A stretch of DNA of 64,000 nt from Ruficoccus sp. ZRK36 (GTDB lineage: Bacteria > Verrucomicrobiota > Verrucomicrobiia > Opitutales > Cerasicoccaceae), in contig NZ_CP080649.1 of assembly GCF_019603315.1 (NCBI RefSeq), forward strand, positions 1,906,176-1,970,175, in the 5' to 3' direction. Every line of letters begins with the position of its first letter. Within the stretch, counting starts at the first letter, position 1. The notes below the pieces were generated by a model that saw only the letters and a list, made by a program, of their open reading frames with translations, was not told the DNA's origin and did no database searches. A program made the translations under genes and the position numbers. Shown in pieces: positions 8,394 to 16,441 of the stretch.

Positions 8394-9485
8394 TCAGGTC
8401 GATCTCAAGTACGCAGCTAAATCGACCTGTGCCAGTACGGGTTCGCCGTGCAGGTAGCGGTTGATGTTTTCCAGTGCGAAAACACCGCAACTGGGGCGTA
8501 TGTCCTGAGTCGGCCCGGCGATGTGAGGTGAAAGGACGACATCATCCAGCTCAAACAAAGGTGAGTGATGGGGCAGGGGTTCTGATTCGAAAACATCCAA
8601 GCCAACGCGAATGTCACCCCGGCGAATGCGTTGGATGAGGGCATCCTCGTCGACCAGCGCACCGCGGCCGACATTGATAAATACGGCCCCTGAGGGAAGC
8701 CGGTTGATCAGAGAAGCGTCTATGCAGCCCTTATTGTCCGGCCTGAGAGCTTCACACTCTATCAGCACTTCGTTCTCTGCGAATAAGGTCTCCAGCGAGT
8801 CTACGGGGGTGACGTCATGCTGCTGCATGTACTCGGGCGATACACCTTCCGAATGCGCCGAGATGGTGACATTAAAAGCTTTAAGCAGGCGTACGATTTC
8901 ACGTGCGACAAGTCCGAACCCGTGTAGGCCGACGCGTTTCCCGATGAGGGTGCGCGTATTTAGATTCGCTTTGCTCCTCACGTACTCCTCCCGGGGAGTT
9001 TGCATGGTTGTGCGCCATGTCGGCATCCGCCTGAGGCAGGCGAGAGTCAATAAAAGGGCATGCTCGGCGACTGGCGCACTGGCTAATGTCCCCCAGTTAC
9101 TAACGATGATGTCTTTCCCGAATACGCTTTCGGGTACGACCTTCCTGACCGACCCTGCTAAGTGGCAGCAATATTTTACCCCAAACCACGGGCTATCGAC
9201 GATTTCCTCGGTCAGAGGGGGCGTGGTCCATGCGCTCAGCAAGATTTCCGGATCGTACTCTTGCAGTGATTTTTCCCACGAGTCTTGATTCAGGCCATTT
9301 GTGTCGATCAGCTTCCAGCACAGGTTCTCGTCGCTATCCGGGAGCCCATTGGGGAAAAAGTAGCCTAGCTCCACGCTTCCGGCAGCAATCAGGACGCGCT
9401 TTTGTCCCACGCATTCATGGACGCTGGATCTAGGGCATAAGTCCTTGTCGGGACTCGATGTGTGCACAGGTTGCATGTATTCCAA
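8394..9485 (-). CDS. D-isomer specific 2-hydroxyacid dehydrogenase
   Basis: This 363-residue NAD-dependent dehydrogenase carries the expected catalytic residues: Arg248 in EALRPDNKG, Glu302 in DVFESEPLP and His321 in LSPHIAG. The dinucleotide-binding loop is GLHGFGLVA (186-194), where the last glycine of the usual GxGxxG is replaced by Ala. The N-terminal about 30 residues have no family counterpart and the real start may be internal. Such enzymes reduce 2-keto acids or oxidise D-2-hydroxy acids. The gene is preceded on the same strand by the structured RNA/terminator region at 9507-9675, which might also act as its leader. Confidence 0.82.
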   Translation of the reverse strand: MEYMQPVHTSSPDKDLCPRSSVHECVGQKRVLIAAGSVELGYFFPNGLPDSDENLCWKLIDTNGLNQDSWEKSLQEYDPEILLSAWTTPPLTEEIVDSPWFGVKYCCHLAGSVRKVVPESVFGKDIIVSNWGTLASAPVAEHALLLTLACLRRMPTWRTTMQTPREEYVRSKANLNTRTLIGKRVGLHGFGLVAREIVRLLKAFNVTISAHSEGVSPEYMQQHDVTPVDSLETLFAENEVLIECEALRPDNKGCIDASLINRLPSGAVFINVGRGALVDEDALIQRIRRGDIRVGLDVFESEPLPHHSPLFELDDVVLSPHIAGPTQDIRPSCGVFALENINRYLHGEPVLAQVDLAAYLRST

Positions 9486-9506
9486 TCTAAACTAACGCGT
9501 TTAAAT

Positions 9507-9675
9507 AAAAAAGCCCGCCCCCACCCACACAGTCCTGTAAGCCCTGGACAGGGCTATCGAAAGGGTAGGGAACGGGATGCAACCAGTCAAAGGAGGGCGG
9601 GAATTGGCCCTCCTGTCGGTCCGGTCAAATGCGTTGAGCCAGCACTGCGCGTCTGCCGGTAGACAGGCCGGGCTT
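9507..9675 (-). ncRNA. Candidate structured RNA with terminator-like 3' end
   Basis: On the minus strand this 169-nt stretch forms nested pairings. A 7-bp closing stem joins 9669-9675 to 9511-9517. An 8-bp stem with one G-U pair joins 9563-9570 to 9519-9526. There are internal perfect hairpins at 9592-9598/9607-9613 (7 bp) and 9540-9546/9549-9555 (7 bp). The 3' end is U-rich (minus-strand U-run opposite 9507-9512). The closing stem overlaps the stop codon of the GNAT-nitrilase gene, and the U-run ends about 20 nt before the dehydrogenase start. It could be an elaborate terminator, a small RNA or a cis-regulatory leader. No known riboswitch class was recognised. Confidence 0.45.
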
Positions 9676-11209
9676 ACCCCTTTTTACCGATCAGGGAGCA
9701 GCGGTAGAGGTCCTTGCGGCGGTTTTTCAGGATTTGCACTGAGCCGTGAGAGTGGAGCTGTTTCAAGCTGGGCAGGTGGACGTCGCCGATGAGCGTCATC
9801 TCGGTATTTGGCGTGCACTCGGCCTTGACCCCGTTTTCGGGGAAGGCGAAATCGCTCGGGGTAAAGATCGCGCTCTGGGCGTAGGAGATGTCCATGTTGT
9901 GTACGCGGGGGAGATTACCGACGCACCCGGCGATGACCACGTAGCATTCGTTTTCAATGGCACGGGCACGAGCGCAGCTGCGCACGCGGTTGTAGCCGTT
10001 TTGCGTGTCTGTCTGGAAGGGGACGAACAGGATCTGCATGCCCTGGTCGGCCATGATGCGTGAGAGCTCGGGGAACTCCACATCGTAGCAAACCTGGATG
10101 CCGATGGTCCCCGCGTCGGTCTCATAGGTGCGCACCTGGTCGCCGCCTGCCATGGCGAAGCGGCTTGTCTCGTCCGGCGTGGTGTGAACCTTGTAAATGC
10201 TCTCCATCGTGCCGTCGCGGCGGCACAGCACGGACAGGTTGCGCAGCTTGCCGTCTTTGCCGATCTCCGGCATGGTGCCAGCAATGATGTTGACGTTGTA
10301 GCTCATGGCGAGCTCGCGCAGGTTTTCCTTGAGCTGCTGGGTGTAGCCCGCCAGGCCACGGATGGCCTCGACCTCACTGAGTTCGTTAAACTCGGCCATG
10401 AGCGGGGCGCAGAAGTACTCCGGGAAAATGCAGAAATCGCTTTCGTAATCGCTGACCGCGTCCACGAAGTACTCCACGTGCTGCATGAGTGTTTCCAGCG
10501 AGGTGATCGAGCGCATCTGCCACTGCACGACACCGATGCGGACATCCTCCTTTGTCGCGCCGACGAGGATTTCGTTTTTCTCATAGTGGATGTTGATCCA
10601 CTCCAGCAGCGTGGCGTAGCTGCGGCTCTGCTCGTCCTCGGGGTCATAACCGCGCAGGATCTTTTTGACGTGGAAGTCGTTCGAGAGCTGGAAGTTCAGG
10701 GTCGGGTCATGGATTTCGCGAGCGCGCACCTTGTCGATGTACTGGCGCGGGCTCAGCTCCTTGGCATACCCGGCGTACTTGGGGATGCGCCCCCCGGCGA
10801 TGATCGCGCGGAGGTTCAGGTTCTCGCATAGCTCCTTGCGCGCGTCATAGAGGCGCCGCCCGAGGCGCAGGTCGCGAAAGTCCGGGTGCACGAAAACCTC
10901 GATGCCGTAGAGCACATCGCCGTCAGGGTCGTGGGTGGTAAACTTGTAGTCGCCGGTGATCTGCTTGTAGGTGTGCTTGTCGCCGTACTTGTCGTAATCG
11001 ACGATAATGGCCAGCGCGATGGCGACGACGCGCCCGTCGGCTTCGATGCACAGTTGCCCCTCGGGAAACATCTTGATGAGGCGCTCAATGTCCCGCTGAG
11101 ACCACGGCTCGTAGTTGGCCCCGCGATAGGCTTCGAGCATGGTTTTACGGGTCTGCCGGTAATCCTCAGGCTGGAGATTCCTCAGCGTAATCTGTGCGGT
11201 CTTATCCAT
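9674..11209 (-). CDS. Fused GNAT acetyltransferase-carbon-nitrogen hydrolase
   Basis: From the chosen ATG at 11209 the protein has 511 residues. An N-terminal GNAT domain (about 5-150, with VFVHPDFRDLRLGRRLYDAR as the acetyl-CoA loop) is joined by a linker to a nitrilase-superfamily domain (about 222-500). The nitrilase triad is complete: Glu264 (FPEYFCAPL), Lys340 (YKVHTTPDE) and Cys374 (QVCYDVEFPE). The frame stays open upstream to 11392, but the extra 61 residues look unrelated to the family and would run into the divergent promoter; ATGs at 11215 and 11224 are alternatives. The fused architecture is known in bacteria, with a presumed amide-cleaving and acyl-transfer role. The substrate is unknown. 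Confidence 0.85.
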   Translation of the reverse strand: MDKTAQITLRNLQPEDYRQTRKTMLEAYRGANYEPWSQRDIERLIKMFPEGQLCIEADGRVVAIALAIIVDYDKYGDKHTYKQITGDYKFTTHDPDGDVLYGIEVFVHPDFRDLRLGRRLYDARKELCENLNLRAIIAGGRIPKYAGYAKELSPRQYIDKVRAREIHDPTLNFQLSNDFHVKKILRGYDPEDEQSRSYATLLEWINIHYEKNEILVGATKEDVRIGVVQWQMRSITSLETLMQHVEYFVDAVSDYESDFCIFPEYFCAPLMAEFNELSEVEAIRGLAGYTQQLKENLRELAMSYNVNIIAGTMPEIGKDGKLRNLSVLCRRDGTMESIYKVHTTPDETSRFAMAGGDQVRTYETDAGTIGIQVCYDVEFPELSRIMADQGMQILFVPFQTDTQNGYNRVRSCARARAIENECYVVIAGCVGNLPRVHNMDISYAQSAIFTPSDFAFPENGVKAECTPNTEMTLIGDVHLPSLKQLHSHGSVQILKNRRKDLYRCSLIGKKG

Positions 11210-11354
11210 GCCCATAGGTTGCATGCACTTATACGTGTCCGCAACGTCGCATATGTTTTTCGATAGGAGATCTTGTTGGAGTGGGCCGTTTGATGGGCCG
11301 TGTGGGCATGGTTCAGACGAATGATCGATTTTTCTTGAATATTTAAAATATATT

Positions 11355-11371
11355 TGCATAACTATTATGCA
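11355..11371. promoter_or_regulatory. 17-bp palindrome upstream of the PspA/flotillin operon
   Basis: TGCATAA-CTA-TTATGCA is a perfect 7+3+7 inverted repeat in an AT-rich stretch of the 223-bp divergent region. It sits about 60 bp before the first gene of the PspA/flotillin operon. It may be an operator, perhaps for the putative ribbon-helix-helix protein encoded immediately downstream; that link is inference. Confidence 0.4.
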
Positions 11372-11432
11372 TATTCGCCTCCCGCCATCCATCCACCCCC
11401 CTAAAAAGTCTCACCTCAAGCCCCTCACTGCC

Positions 11433-11948
11433 ATGAATGAGCCAGTTAAGACCGTACCGATCAGCGGCCGCATCAGTCAGCAGGATTACGATTTCATGAT
11501 GCAGCACTCCTTTGGCGGAAAAGTGACCGCCAGCGAGAAGCTTCGTCATGTGGCCTCTTTTTTTCGTCAGTACCATGAGCATTTCGGTACTTATGCCGAG
11601 GGGGTTGAGGAGCTGAACCGGCTGACGGAGCCCGCGCGCAAGAATCTGAAGAAGCTGGAGTACGAGCAGAATGTTCATTCTGAGCTTGTTGACATCGTCA
11701 CAAACATCCTGCCGCTTGGGTTGGCTCATCTGGCTAGCAGGCAGCAGGAGCCGCCTCAGAAAGAGCAGCTGCCCTATCTGCTGGAAACCGAGGAGCGCCT
11801 GCTGACGCTAGTTCTTCGGCTGGTTGAGCAGGTGCTTCGACTGGGGCTGACGTCAGAGTCCCCCACTTATAACCCCCATCTGCTGGAGGATAAATTACAG
11901 ACGATTTCCGAATTGGTTGGACTGTTGTCCAAGCGCAAACAGAGTTAG
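11433..11948 (+). CDS. Uncharacterised protein, possible N-terminal ribbon-helix-helix domain, first gene of PspA/flotillin operon
   Basis: I do not recognise a family for this protein of about 171 residues. The start is placed at the ATG at 11433 (MNEPVKTVPISG) because the 22 extra upstream residues are proline-rich and unlike the rest. The N-terminal part (VPISGRISQQDYDFMMQHSF, then an ASEKLRHVASFFRQ helix) has the strand-then-helix look of a ribbon-helix-helix DNA-binding domain, which is only a tentative reading. The C-terminal two thirds is predicted mostly helical and leucine-rich. It is 17 bp upstream of a 53-codon gene and heads a tight run with pspA, a YqiJ-like gene and a flotillin gene, suggesting a regulatory or accessory role in that system. 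Confidence 0.7.
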   Translation: MNEPVKTVPISGRISQQDYDFMMQHSFGGKVTASEKLRHVASFFRQYHEHFGTYAEGVEELNRLTEPARKNLKKLEYEQNVHSELVDIVTNILPLGLAHLASRQQEPPQKEQLPYLLETEERLLTLVLRLVEQVLRLGLTSESPTYNPHLLEDKLQTISELVGLLSKRKQS

Positions 11949-11965
11949 TATCATACCCGATTATC

Positions 11966-12127
11966 ATGAGCTTGTTTACCCGATTGTTTAATAAATCTCG
12001 GCGTGAATCCGATGGTTTGAAACAAGAACAGCGTGAAGCCATCGTCGATCTGCTGGGTGCCGACGGTAAGGCTGACTCTGAAAAAGAATTTTTGACCCGG
12101 ATGCGCACTGTGCTGCATCTGGACTAA
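11966..12127 (+). CDS. Small conserved-looking protein (53 aa) upstream of pspA
   Basis: A 53-codon frame runs from ATG at 11966 to TAA at 12125-12127. It is separated by only 17 and 19 bp from the genes before and after, so it is very probably translated as part of the operon. The protein begins MSLFTRLFNKSRR and continues with KQEQREAIVDLLGADGKAD and FLTRMRTVLHLD. The second half faintly resembles the helix pair of TerB-like domains (ADGKxDxxExxFL), but it is far shorter than TerB. It could be a membrane-surface peptide with an amphipathic start or a small PspA partner. The function is unknown. Confidence 0.65.
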   Translation: MSLFTRLFNKSRRESDGLKQEQREAIVDLLGADGKADSEKEFLTRMRTVLHLD

Positions 12128-12146
12128 CCCCCAACGCCATACTGTT

Positions 12147-12827
12147 ATGAACGATACCATCAGTAGCCGCATACGGCGGATTATCACGGGCACCGCCAGC
12201 TCCATTGTCTCAAAGATCGAAGGGCTGGCCCCGGAGGTTGTGTTGGAACAGGCCATCTCGGAGGTCGATGCCGCGCTCGACGAGGTCAAGGCCGAGCTGG
12301 GACGCATCACCGCTCAGAAGTACCATGTCTCCAAAGCCATGACCAAGCTCAACGAAGAGCATTCCTCTATCGAGGAGCAGACCATGGAGGCACACAAGCA
12401 GGGCCGTAAGGACTTGGTGGAGGCCGCGATTTCCCGTCAGCTCGACATTGAGGATCAGCTCCCGGCTCTGGAAAGCCAGTTGGGAGATCTGGGCCGTCAG
12501 GAAGAGGAGCTGAATAAAGCGATCGCCGGTCTTGTCGCCAAGCGCAACGAGATGGACGACGAGCTGTTCGAGTTTAAAAAGACTCAGCAGGAAGCGTCTG
12601 TCACCGGTGCTCCTGATGCACCCGGCGGGATGCCTGCCAGTGGCAGCGCCACCGCCAAGGCCGACCGTGCCGAACGCGCTTTCTCAAGGGTGATTCAGGA
12701 CGCGACCGGCGTACGCCGCACGGCCATGAAAGCGGGCTCTGAAGAAAGTGGAAAGCTGGTAGAGCTCGCCCACTTGAACAAGAAAGCCCGGATCGAAGCG
12801 CGCATGAAAGCGCTCTCCAACCAGTAG
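12147..12827 (+). CDS. pspA: PspA/IM30 (ESCRT-III-like) membrane-maintenance protein
   Basis: At 226 residues this has the typical PspA length. It is almost wholly helical with long coiled coils. The N-terminal amphipathic region (SSRIRRIITGTASSIVSKIE) precedes the family signature LEQAISEVDAALDEVKAEL. PspA/IM30 proteins assemble on damaged cytoplasmic membrane and help retain the proton gradient. The best-known pspF/pspBC partners are absent. Instead the gene is followed by YqiJ-like and flotillin genes, an association known for the YjfJ-type branch of PspA. A Gly/Ala/Ser-rich linker near residues 150-172 separates the core from the C-terminal helix. Confidence 0.88.
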   Translation: MNDTISSRIRRIITGTASSIVSKIEGLAPEVVLEQAISEVDAALDEVKAELGRITAQKYHVSKAMTKLNEEHSSIEEQTMEAHKQGRKDLVEAAISRQLDIEDQLPALESQLGDLGRQEEELNKAIAGLVAKRNEMDDELFEFKKTQQEASVTGAPDAPGGMPASGSATAKADRAERAFSRVIQDATGVRRTAMKAGSEESGKLVELAHLNKKARIEARMKALSNQ

Positions 12828-12848
12828 TGTCGGCGACGACGCACCCGC

Positions 12849-13544
12849 ATGTACGCTCATTTTATCGCACAGGAGAACCTGCCCTTCGCGGTGGCGTTGG
12901 GTTTGTTTTTCCTCATCGGCATCCTTCAAACCGTTAGTTTGCTGACGGGGATCAGCCTATTCGGTTGGGTTGATGACCTGATCCCGGACTTCGAGGCTGA
13001 CCTCCCCAGCGAGCTTAGCGTTGATGCCGATGTCGAGATGGGCGAGGGGAGCGTCGAGCACTCCTGGGTAGCGGATGTCTTTGGCTGGATGAACTTCGGC
13101 CGCGTCCCGTTTATCATCAGCTTCCTGCTCTTCCTGTTTCTGTTCTCCTGCATTGGCTACAACGTCCAGTTGTTCCTCTCCGAGAGCGGGATCGGGCTGC
13201 TGCCAGCCATCGTCATCGCGCCCTTGTCGCTGGTCGCTGCGGTGTTTCCTCTGAAGTGGGGCAATGCCCTGTTTGGGCACATCCTGCCTAAAGACGAGAC
13301 GAACGCCGTGTCCAGCCACAGCTATGTGGGCCGCGTGGCGACGATCACGATTGGCGAGGCCACTCACGAGCGTGCCGCTGAGGCTAAACTCAAGGGGCCG
13401 CTCGGGCGCACGCACTATGTCATGGTGCGAGCTGATCGCGAGGAGGCTTCTTTTAAGCAAGGGGAGCATGTGCTGCTTGTCGCCGAGGATGACGGTGAGT
13501 TCACCTGCATCGCCCCCAATAACCCGCACCTCGACGGTGCGTGA
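12849..13544 (+). CDS. YqiJ-like membrane protein (DUF1449/OB-fold, NfeD-like)
   Basis: This 231-residue protein has three hydrophobic segments: about residues 12-36, 85-105 and 112-135. A C-terminal beta-rich OB-fold-like domain follows (VGRVATITIGEATHERAAEA to GEHVLLVAEDDGEFTCIAPN). This layout matches the YqiJ family, whose genes sit next to flotillin genes in the same way NfeD genes do. It probably forms a membrane complex with the flotillin encoded 75 bp downstream. It lies 21 bp after pspA. The acidic loop between the first two membrane segments (residues 41-72) is unusually rich in Asp/Glu. Confidence 0.8.
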   Translation: MYAHFIAQENLPFAVALGLFFLIGILQTVSLLTGISLFGWVDDLIPDFEADLPSELSVDADVEMGEGSVEHSWVADVFGWMNFGRVPFIISFLLFLFLFSCIGYNVQLFLSESGIGLLPAIVIAPLSLVAAVFPLKWGNALFGHILPKDETNAVSSHSYVGRVATITIGEATHERAAEAKLKGPLGRTHYVMVRADREEASFKQGEHVLLVAEDDGEFTCIAPNNPHLDGA

Positions 13545-13619
13545 CAGACCGCCTCGGAGGTCCGCCGCTCAAACTGAGCACCCTTTATCTCTATACACTA
13601 ACGATTACTCACAAACGCC

Positions 13620-15359
13620 ATGTTTAATATTAATATACTGATTTGGATCGGCATTGCCTTTGCCGCTCTGGTTTTCTTCGGTGTCGTCGTTGCACGGCTT
13701 TATAAGCGCTCCTCTAAGGAGCTGGCTTTCGTTCGTACCGGTCTTGGAGGCGAGAAGGTCATCCTTGATGGCGGTGCGATCAGCCTGCCGGTTTTCCAGG
13801 AAATCATTCCTGTAAACATGCGGACCCTGCGTCTGCAGGTGGACCGTAAAAACGAGGACGGCCTTATTACTGCGGACCGCATGCGTGTCGATGTGACGGC
13901 TGAGTTCTACGTCCGCGTCCGCCCGGAAAAGGAGTCCATCGCCAAGGCCGCACAGACACTCGGTGACCGCACACTGCAGCCTGAGATGCTCAAAGAGCTG
14001 CTGCAGGGTAAGTTTGTGGACTCGCTGCGCGCGGTGGCCGCAGGTCTGACCATGGAGCAGCTGCACGAGCAGCGGGCTGAGTTTGTCCAGTCGGTGCAAT
14101 CTTCCGTGAGCGAAGACTTGCTGAAGAACGGTCTTGAGCTGGAGTCCGTTTCACTGACTGCACTCGACCAGACCGGCCGCACTTACTTTAAGGAAGACAA
14201 CGCCTTTGATGCTCAGGGCCTGGCCAAGCTGACCATGATCACTGAGGCCAAGCGTGAGGAGCGCAACCGTATCGAGCAGGACACACGTGTGCTCATTGAG
14301 ACGAAGAACCTGGAGGCCGCCCGCCAGAGCTTCCATATCAAGCGCGACGAGGAGATGGCCCGGCTCGATCAGGAGCGCGAGGTCGCCTTCGCCACCGCCT
14401 CACAGGAATCTCTCGTTGCCACTGAAAAGGCTACCCGTAAGCGCGAAGCCGAAGAGGCCCGTATCGTCCAGGAGCAAAAGGAGAAGGAGGCCGCTATCGC
14501 ATCCGAACAGGCCGTGAAGGAGCGAGACATCACTCGCGAGCAGGCGATTAAGGAGCGCGATATTCACGCCAAGCGCCAAGTCGAGGAGGCCGACATCGAT
14601 CGGCAGCAGTCCGTTGAAATTAAAAAGCAGACGGCTGATATCGCGGTGGCCAAAAAATCTGAAGAACAGTCGGAGGCCGAAGCCCAGGCTGCCAAGGCTC
14701 GCTCGCTGATGGTCAAGGAAGAGGAAAATGTCGTGACCGTGCGCCAGACCTCTGTGGCCAACCGTGAAAAGGAAATCCAGTTGATTAAGGCCCGCGAGGC
14801 TGCCGAAAAGGAAGCCATCGATATCAAGGTGGCTGCTGAAGCCGAGAAACAGGCCGCGCTCGACAAGGCAGAGGCGGCTGTCACCGAGGCCAAGGCTAGT
14901 GCCGAGCGTATCCGCATCGTGGCGGAGGCCGACCAGAAGCGTTTCGAGGTCGAAGCCTACGGCGAGAAGGCGATCAACGAAGCCAAGAATCTGCTGAGCC
15001 AGGAGATCATCAACTTCGAGATCCGCAAGATCCTTGCCCAGGTCGCACCTCAGATTATCGAGGCCAGCGTCAAGCCGATGGAAAAGATCGACAGCATCAA
15101 GATCGTCTCGACCAACGGCTTTGCCGTACCGGGTTCGAATGGCAGCAGCAACGGCTCCAACGGCGGCTCTTTGGCTCCGGCCAGCTCCGGTGGCATGCCG
15201 AATCAGTTGATGGAGTCCCTGCTCGCTTACCGGATGAACTCGCCCATCGTGGACAAGCTCCTGCACGAGCTCGGCATCGATCCGTCCCGCCCAGGTGGCC
15301 TGGCTGATGATCTGGCCGACGCGCTTGATAGCGGCAAGAGCGATCCGGAGAAGTCCTGA
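13620..15359 (+). CDS. yqiK: Flotillin-family (SPFH) protein, YqiK-like
   Basis: This 579-residue protein has an N-terminal membrane anchor (about residues 4-26), then an SPFH/band 7 domain (about 30-230). A very long charged coiled coil (about 230-460) is rich in Glu/Ala/Lys/Arg with repeated QAxKERDI-type segments. A Gly/Ser/Asn-rich spacer (about 500-525) precedes a short C-terminal helix. Bacterial flotillins organise membrane microdomains and fluidity. The preceding YqiJ-like gene and pspA point to a joint membrane-stress role. The gene ends 25 bp before a strong terminator, so it closes the operon. Confidence 0.9.
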   Translation: MFNINILIWIGIAFAALVFFGVVVARLYKRSSKELAFVRTGLGGEKVILDGGAISLPVFQEIIPVNMRTLRLQVDRKNEDGLITADRMRVDVTAEFYVRVRPEKESIAKAAQTLGDRTLQPEMLKELLQGKFVDSLRAVAAGLTMEQLHEQRAEFVQSVQSSVSEDLLKNGLELESVSLTALDQTGRTYFKEDNAFDAQGLAKLTMITEAKREERNRIEQDTRVLIETKNLEAARQSFHIKRDEEMARLDQEREVAFATASQESLVATEKATRKREAEEARIVQEQKEKEAAIASEQAVKERDITREQAIKERDIHAKRQVEEADIDRQQSVEIKKQTADIAVAKKSEEQSEAEAQAAKARSLMVKEEENVVTVRQTSVANREKEIQLIKAREAAEKEAIDIKVAAEAEKQAALDKAEAAVTEAKASAERIRIVAEADQKRFEVEAYGEKAINEAKNLLSQEIINFEIRKILAQVAPQIIEASVKPMEKIDSIKIVSTNGFAVPGSNGSSNGSNGGSLAPASSGGMPNQLMESLLAYRMNSPIVDKLLHELGIDPSRPGGLADDLADALDSGKSDPEKS

Positions 15360-15384
15360 TCTGTACCGTAAGCTAAACTTCCTG

Positions 15385-15413
15385 CGGGGCGTCGTTGGGC
15401 GCCCCGTTTTTTT
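15385..15413 (+). terminator. Intrinsic terminator of the PspA/flotillin operon
   Basis: The 7-bp GC stem CGGGGCG (15385-15391)/CGCCCCG (15400-15406) with an 8-nt loop is followed by seven T. It begins 25 bp after the flotillin stop codon. Confidence 0.9.
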
Positions 15414-15433
15414 GGCTGGTACTCTCCGGGATG

Positions 15434-15460
15434 AAAAAGCCCTCCGGGTTCGGGAGGGCT
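15434..15460 (-). terminator. Intrinsic terminator downstream of tRNA-Ala
   Basis: The 8-bp stem AGCCCTCC/GGAGGGCT (15438-15445 with 15453-15460) is followed on the minus strand by a U-run opposite 15434-15438. It lies 12 nt beyond the tRNA 3' end. Confidence 0.88.
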
Positions 15461-15472
15461 GGAAAGAATTGG

Positions 15473-15545
15473 TGGAGCCGATCGGGATCGAACCGACGAC
15501 CTCGTCATTGCGAACGACGCGCTCTTCCAACTGAGCTACGGCCCC
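15473..15545 (-). tRNA. tRNA-Ala (anticodon CGC)
   Basis: The 73-nt cloverleaf on the minus strand has a paired acceptor stem GGGGCCG/CGGCTCC, with one G-U pair. The D-stem is GCTC/GAGC, the anticodon loop TTCGCAA gives anticodon CGC, and the T-arm is GTCGG-TTCGATC-CCGAT. The CCA end is encoded (15470-15472). It reads GCG codons, which are common in this GC-rich genome. Confidence 0.95.
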
Positions 15546-15899
15546 ACGCCTTGAAAAATTAGCTATGAGCTTTGTCTGCCAGCAGGTCAAGGCAAAGCGC
15601 AGGCGTCGTCAGCCATTTTAAATAAGGGAAGCTTACTGTTCTTTTCTGGATGGGCACTGATGCTGGGCCCGAATGATGCCAATGTTCGATGTTGAATGGG
15701 TGGGGGACTTGTGGCAGGTGTAGGCATTTCCGACCTGCCATCCGGGAGGCCTCTTATATCTTTGGGTCGTAAAATAAGGGCTGGTGGTAACGTATGACAG
15801 GCAGCGTGTTATTTAGGGCGGTGCCGCCGGGGAGCCAGATAAGGGCTTGTCATGGCCGGAGGTTTCCCGCATACCGGGCCGGATAGACATATCAATATC
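15546..15899. other. Intergenic region between tRNA-Ala and ndk
   Basis: No convincing gene is seen. An 8-bp inverted repeat TGGCAGGT/ACCTGCCA lies at 15712-15719 and 15733-15740 with a 13-nt loop and no T-run. The tRNA promoter should be near 15550-15600 on the minus strand and the ndk promoter near 15800-15890 on the plus strand, but neither was recognised. Confidence 0.4.
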
Positions 15900-16319
15900 A
15901 TGGAAAAAACCCTGATCATTCTCAAACCTGACTGCATGGAGCGTAAGCTCTGGGGCGCCGTTCTGGATCGCTTCGCCAAGGTGAACCTTGGCATTGTCGC
16001 CTGTAAGATGATAGAGCTGACCGAAGATCAGCTGCGTGAGCATTATTCGCATATCTCGGATAAGCCGTTCTTCCCGCGGATTGCTGAGTTCATGGGCTCT
16101 CGACCGGTGCTCGTTATGGTCTTCAAGGGGCCGAACTGCATCAAGCGTGTGCGTTCGATCCTCGGGCCGACGGACTCGGTCGAGGCTCCGGCTGGCACGA
16201 TTCGTGGCGACATGGGCGCGGACAAGATGAAGAATCTGGTTCACGCCTCGGATAGCGTCGAGTCGGCTGAAGCCGAAATCCAGTGCTTCTTCCCCAACGA
16301 GAAGCTCTTCGACGACTAG
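15900..16319 (+). CDS. ndk: Nucleoside diphosphate kinase
   Basis: This 139-residue protein matches Ndk throughout. It starts MEKTLIILKPDCMER, and the active-site His115 lies in NLVHASDS. It also has the nucleotide-binding residues in RSILGPTDS and PGTIRGDM-like AGTIRGDMG. It equalises NTP/NDP pools by ping-pong phosphotransfer through the histidine. The frame is open 16 codons upstream, but family proteins begin at the MEKT methionine, so the start was set at 15900. It appears monocistronic, with a terminator after it. Confidence 0.95.
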   Translation: MEKTLIILKPDCMERKLWGAVLDRFAKVNLGIVACKMIELTEDQLREHYSHISDKPFFPRIAEFMGSRPVLVMVFKGPNCIKRVRSILGPTDSVEAPAGTIRGDMGADKMKNLVHASDSVESAEAEIQCFFPNEKLFDD

Positions 16320-16357
16320 CCCGACTCAGAGTCCCTCTCACACTCAGTCATTTTTCA

Positions 16358-16397
16358 CAGACCGGCTCCGCATCCTGCGGTGCCGGTCTGTTTTTTT
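16358..16397 (+). terminator. Intrinsic terminator of ndk
   Basis: The 9-bp stem CAGACCGGC (16358-16366)/GCCGGTCTG (16382-16390) is followed by seven T, 38 bp after the ndk stop. Confidence 0.92.
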
Positions 16398-16441
16398 AGA
16401 TTTTCCTCCGGCAGGCCCCGGCGGAATCAATACCGTGTGTT

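Noticed and set aside
9507..9675. Cobalamin riboswitch on the plus strand
   Set aside because: A GGGAA...ATGCAACC stretch is faintly B12-box-like, but the conserved core blocks and their order are missing and the pairing evidence favours the minus strand.
14400..15590. 396-codon minus-strand frame opposite flotillin and running through the tRNA-Ala
   Set aside because: It overlaps a tRNA, a terminator and a well-supported flotillin gene. Its Leu/Gly/Asp-rich repeats are the antisense of the coiled coil.
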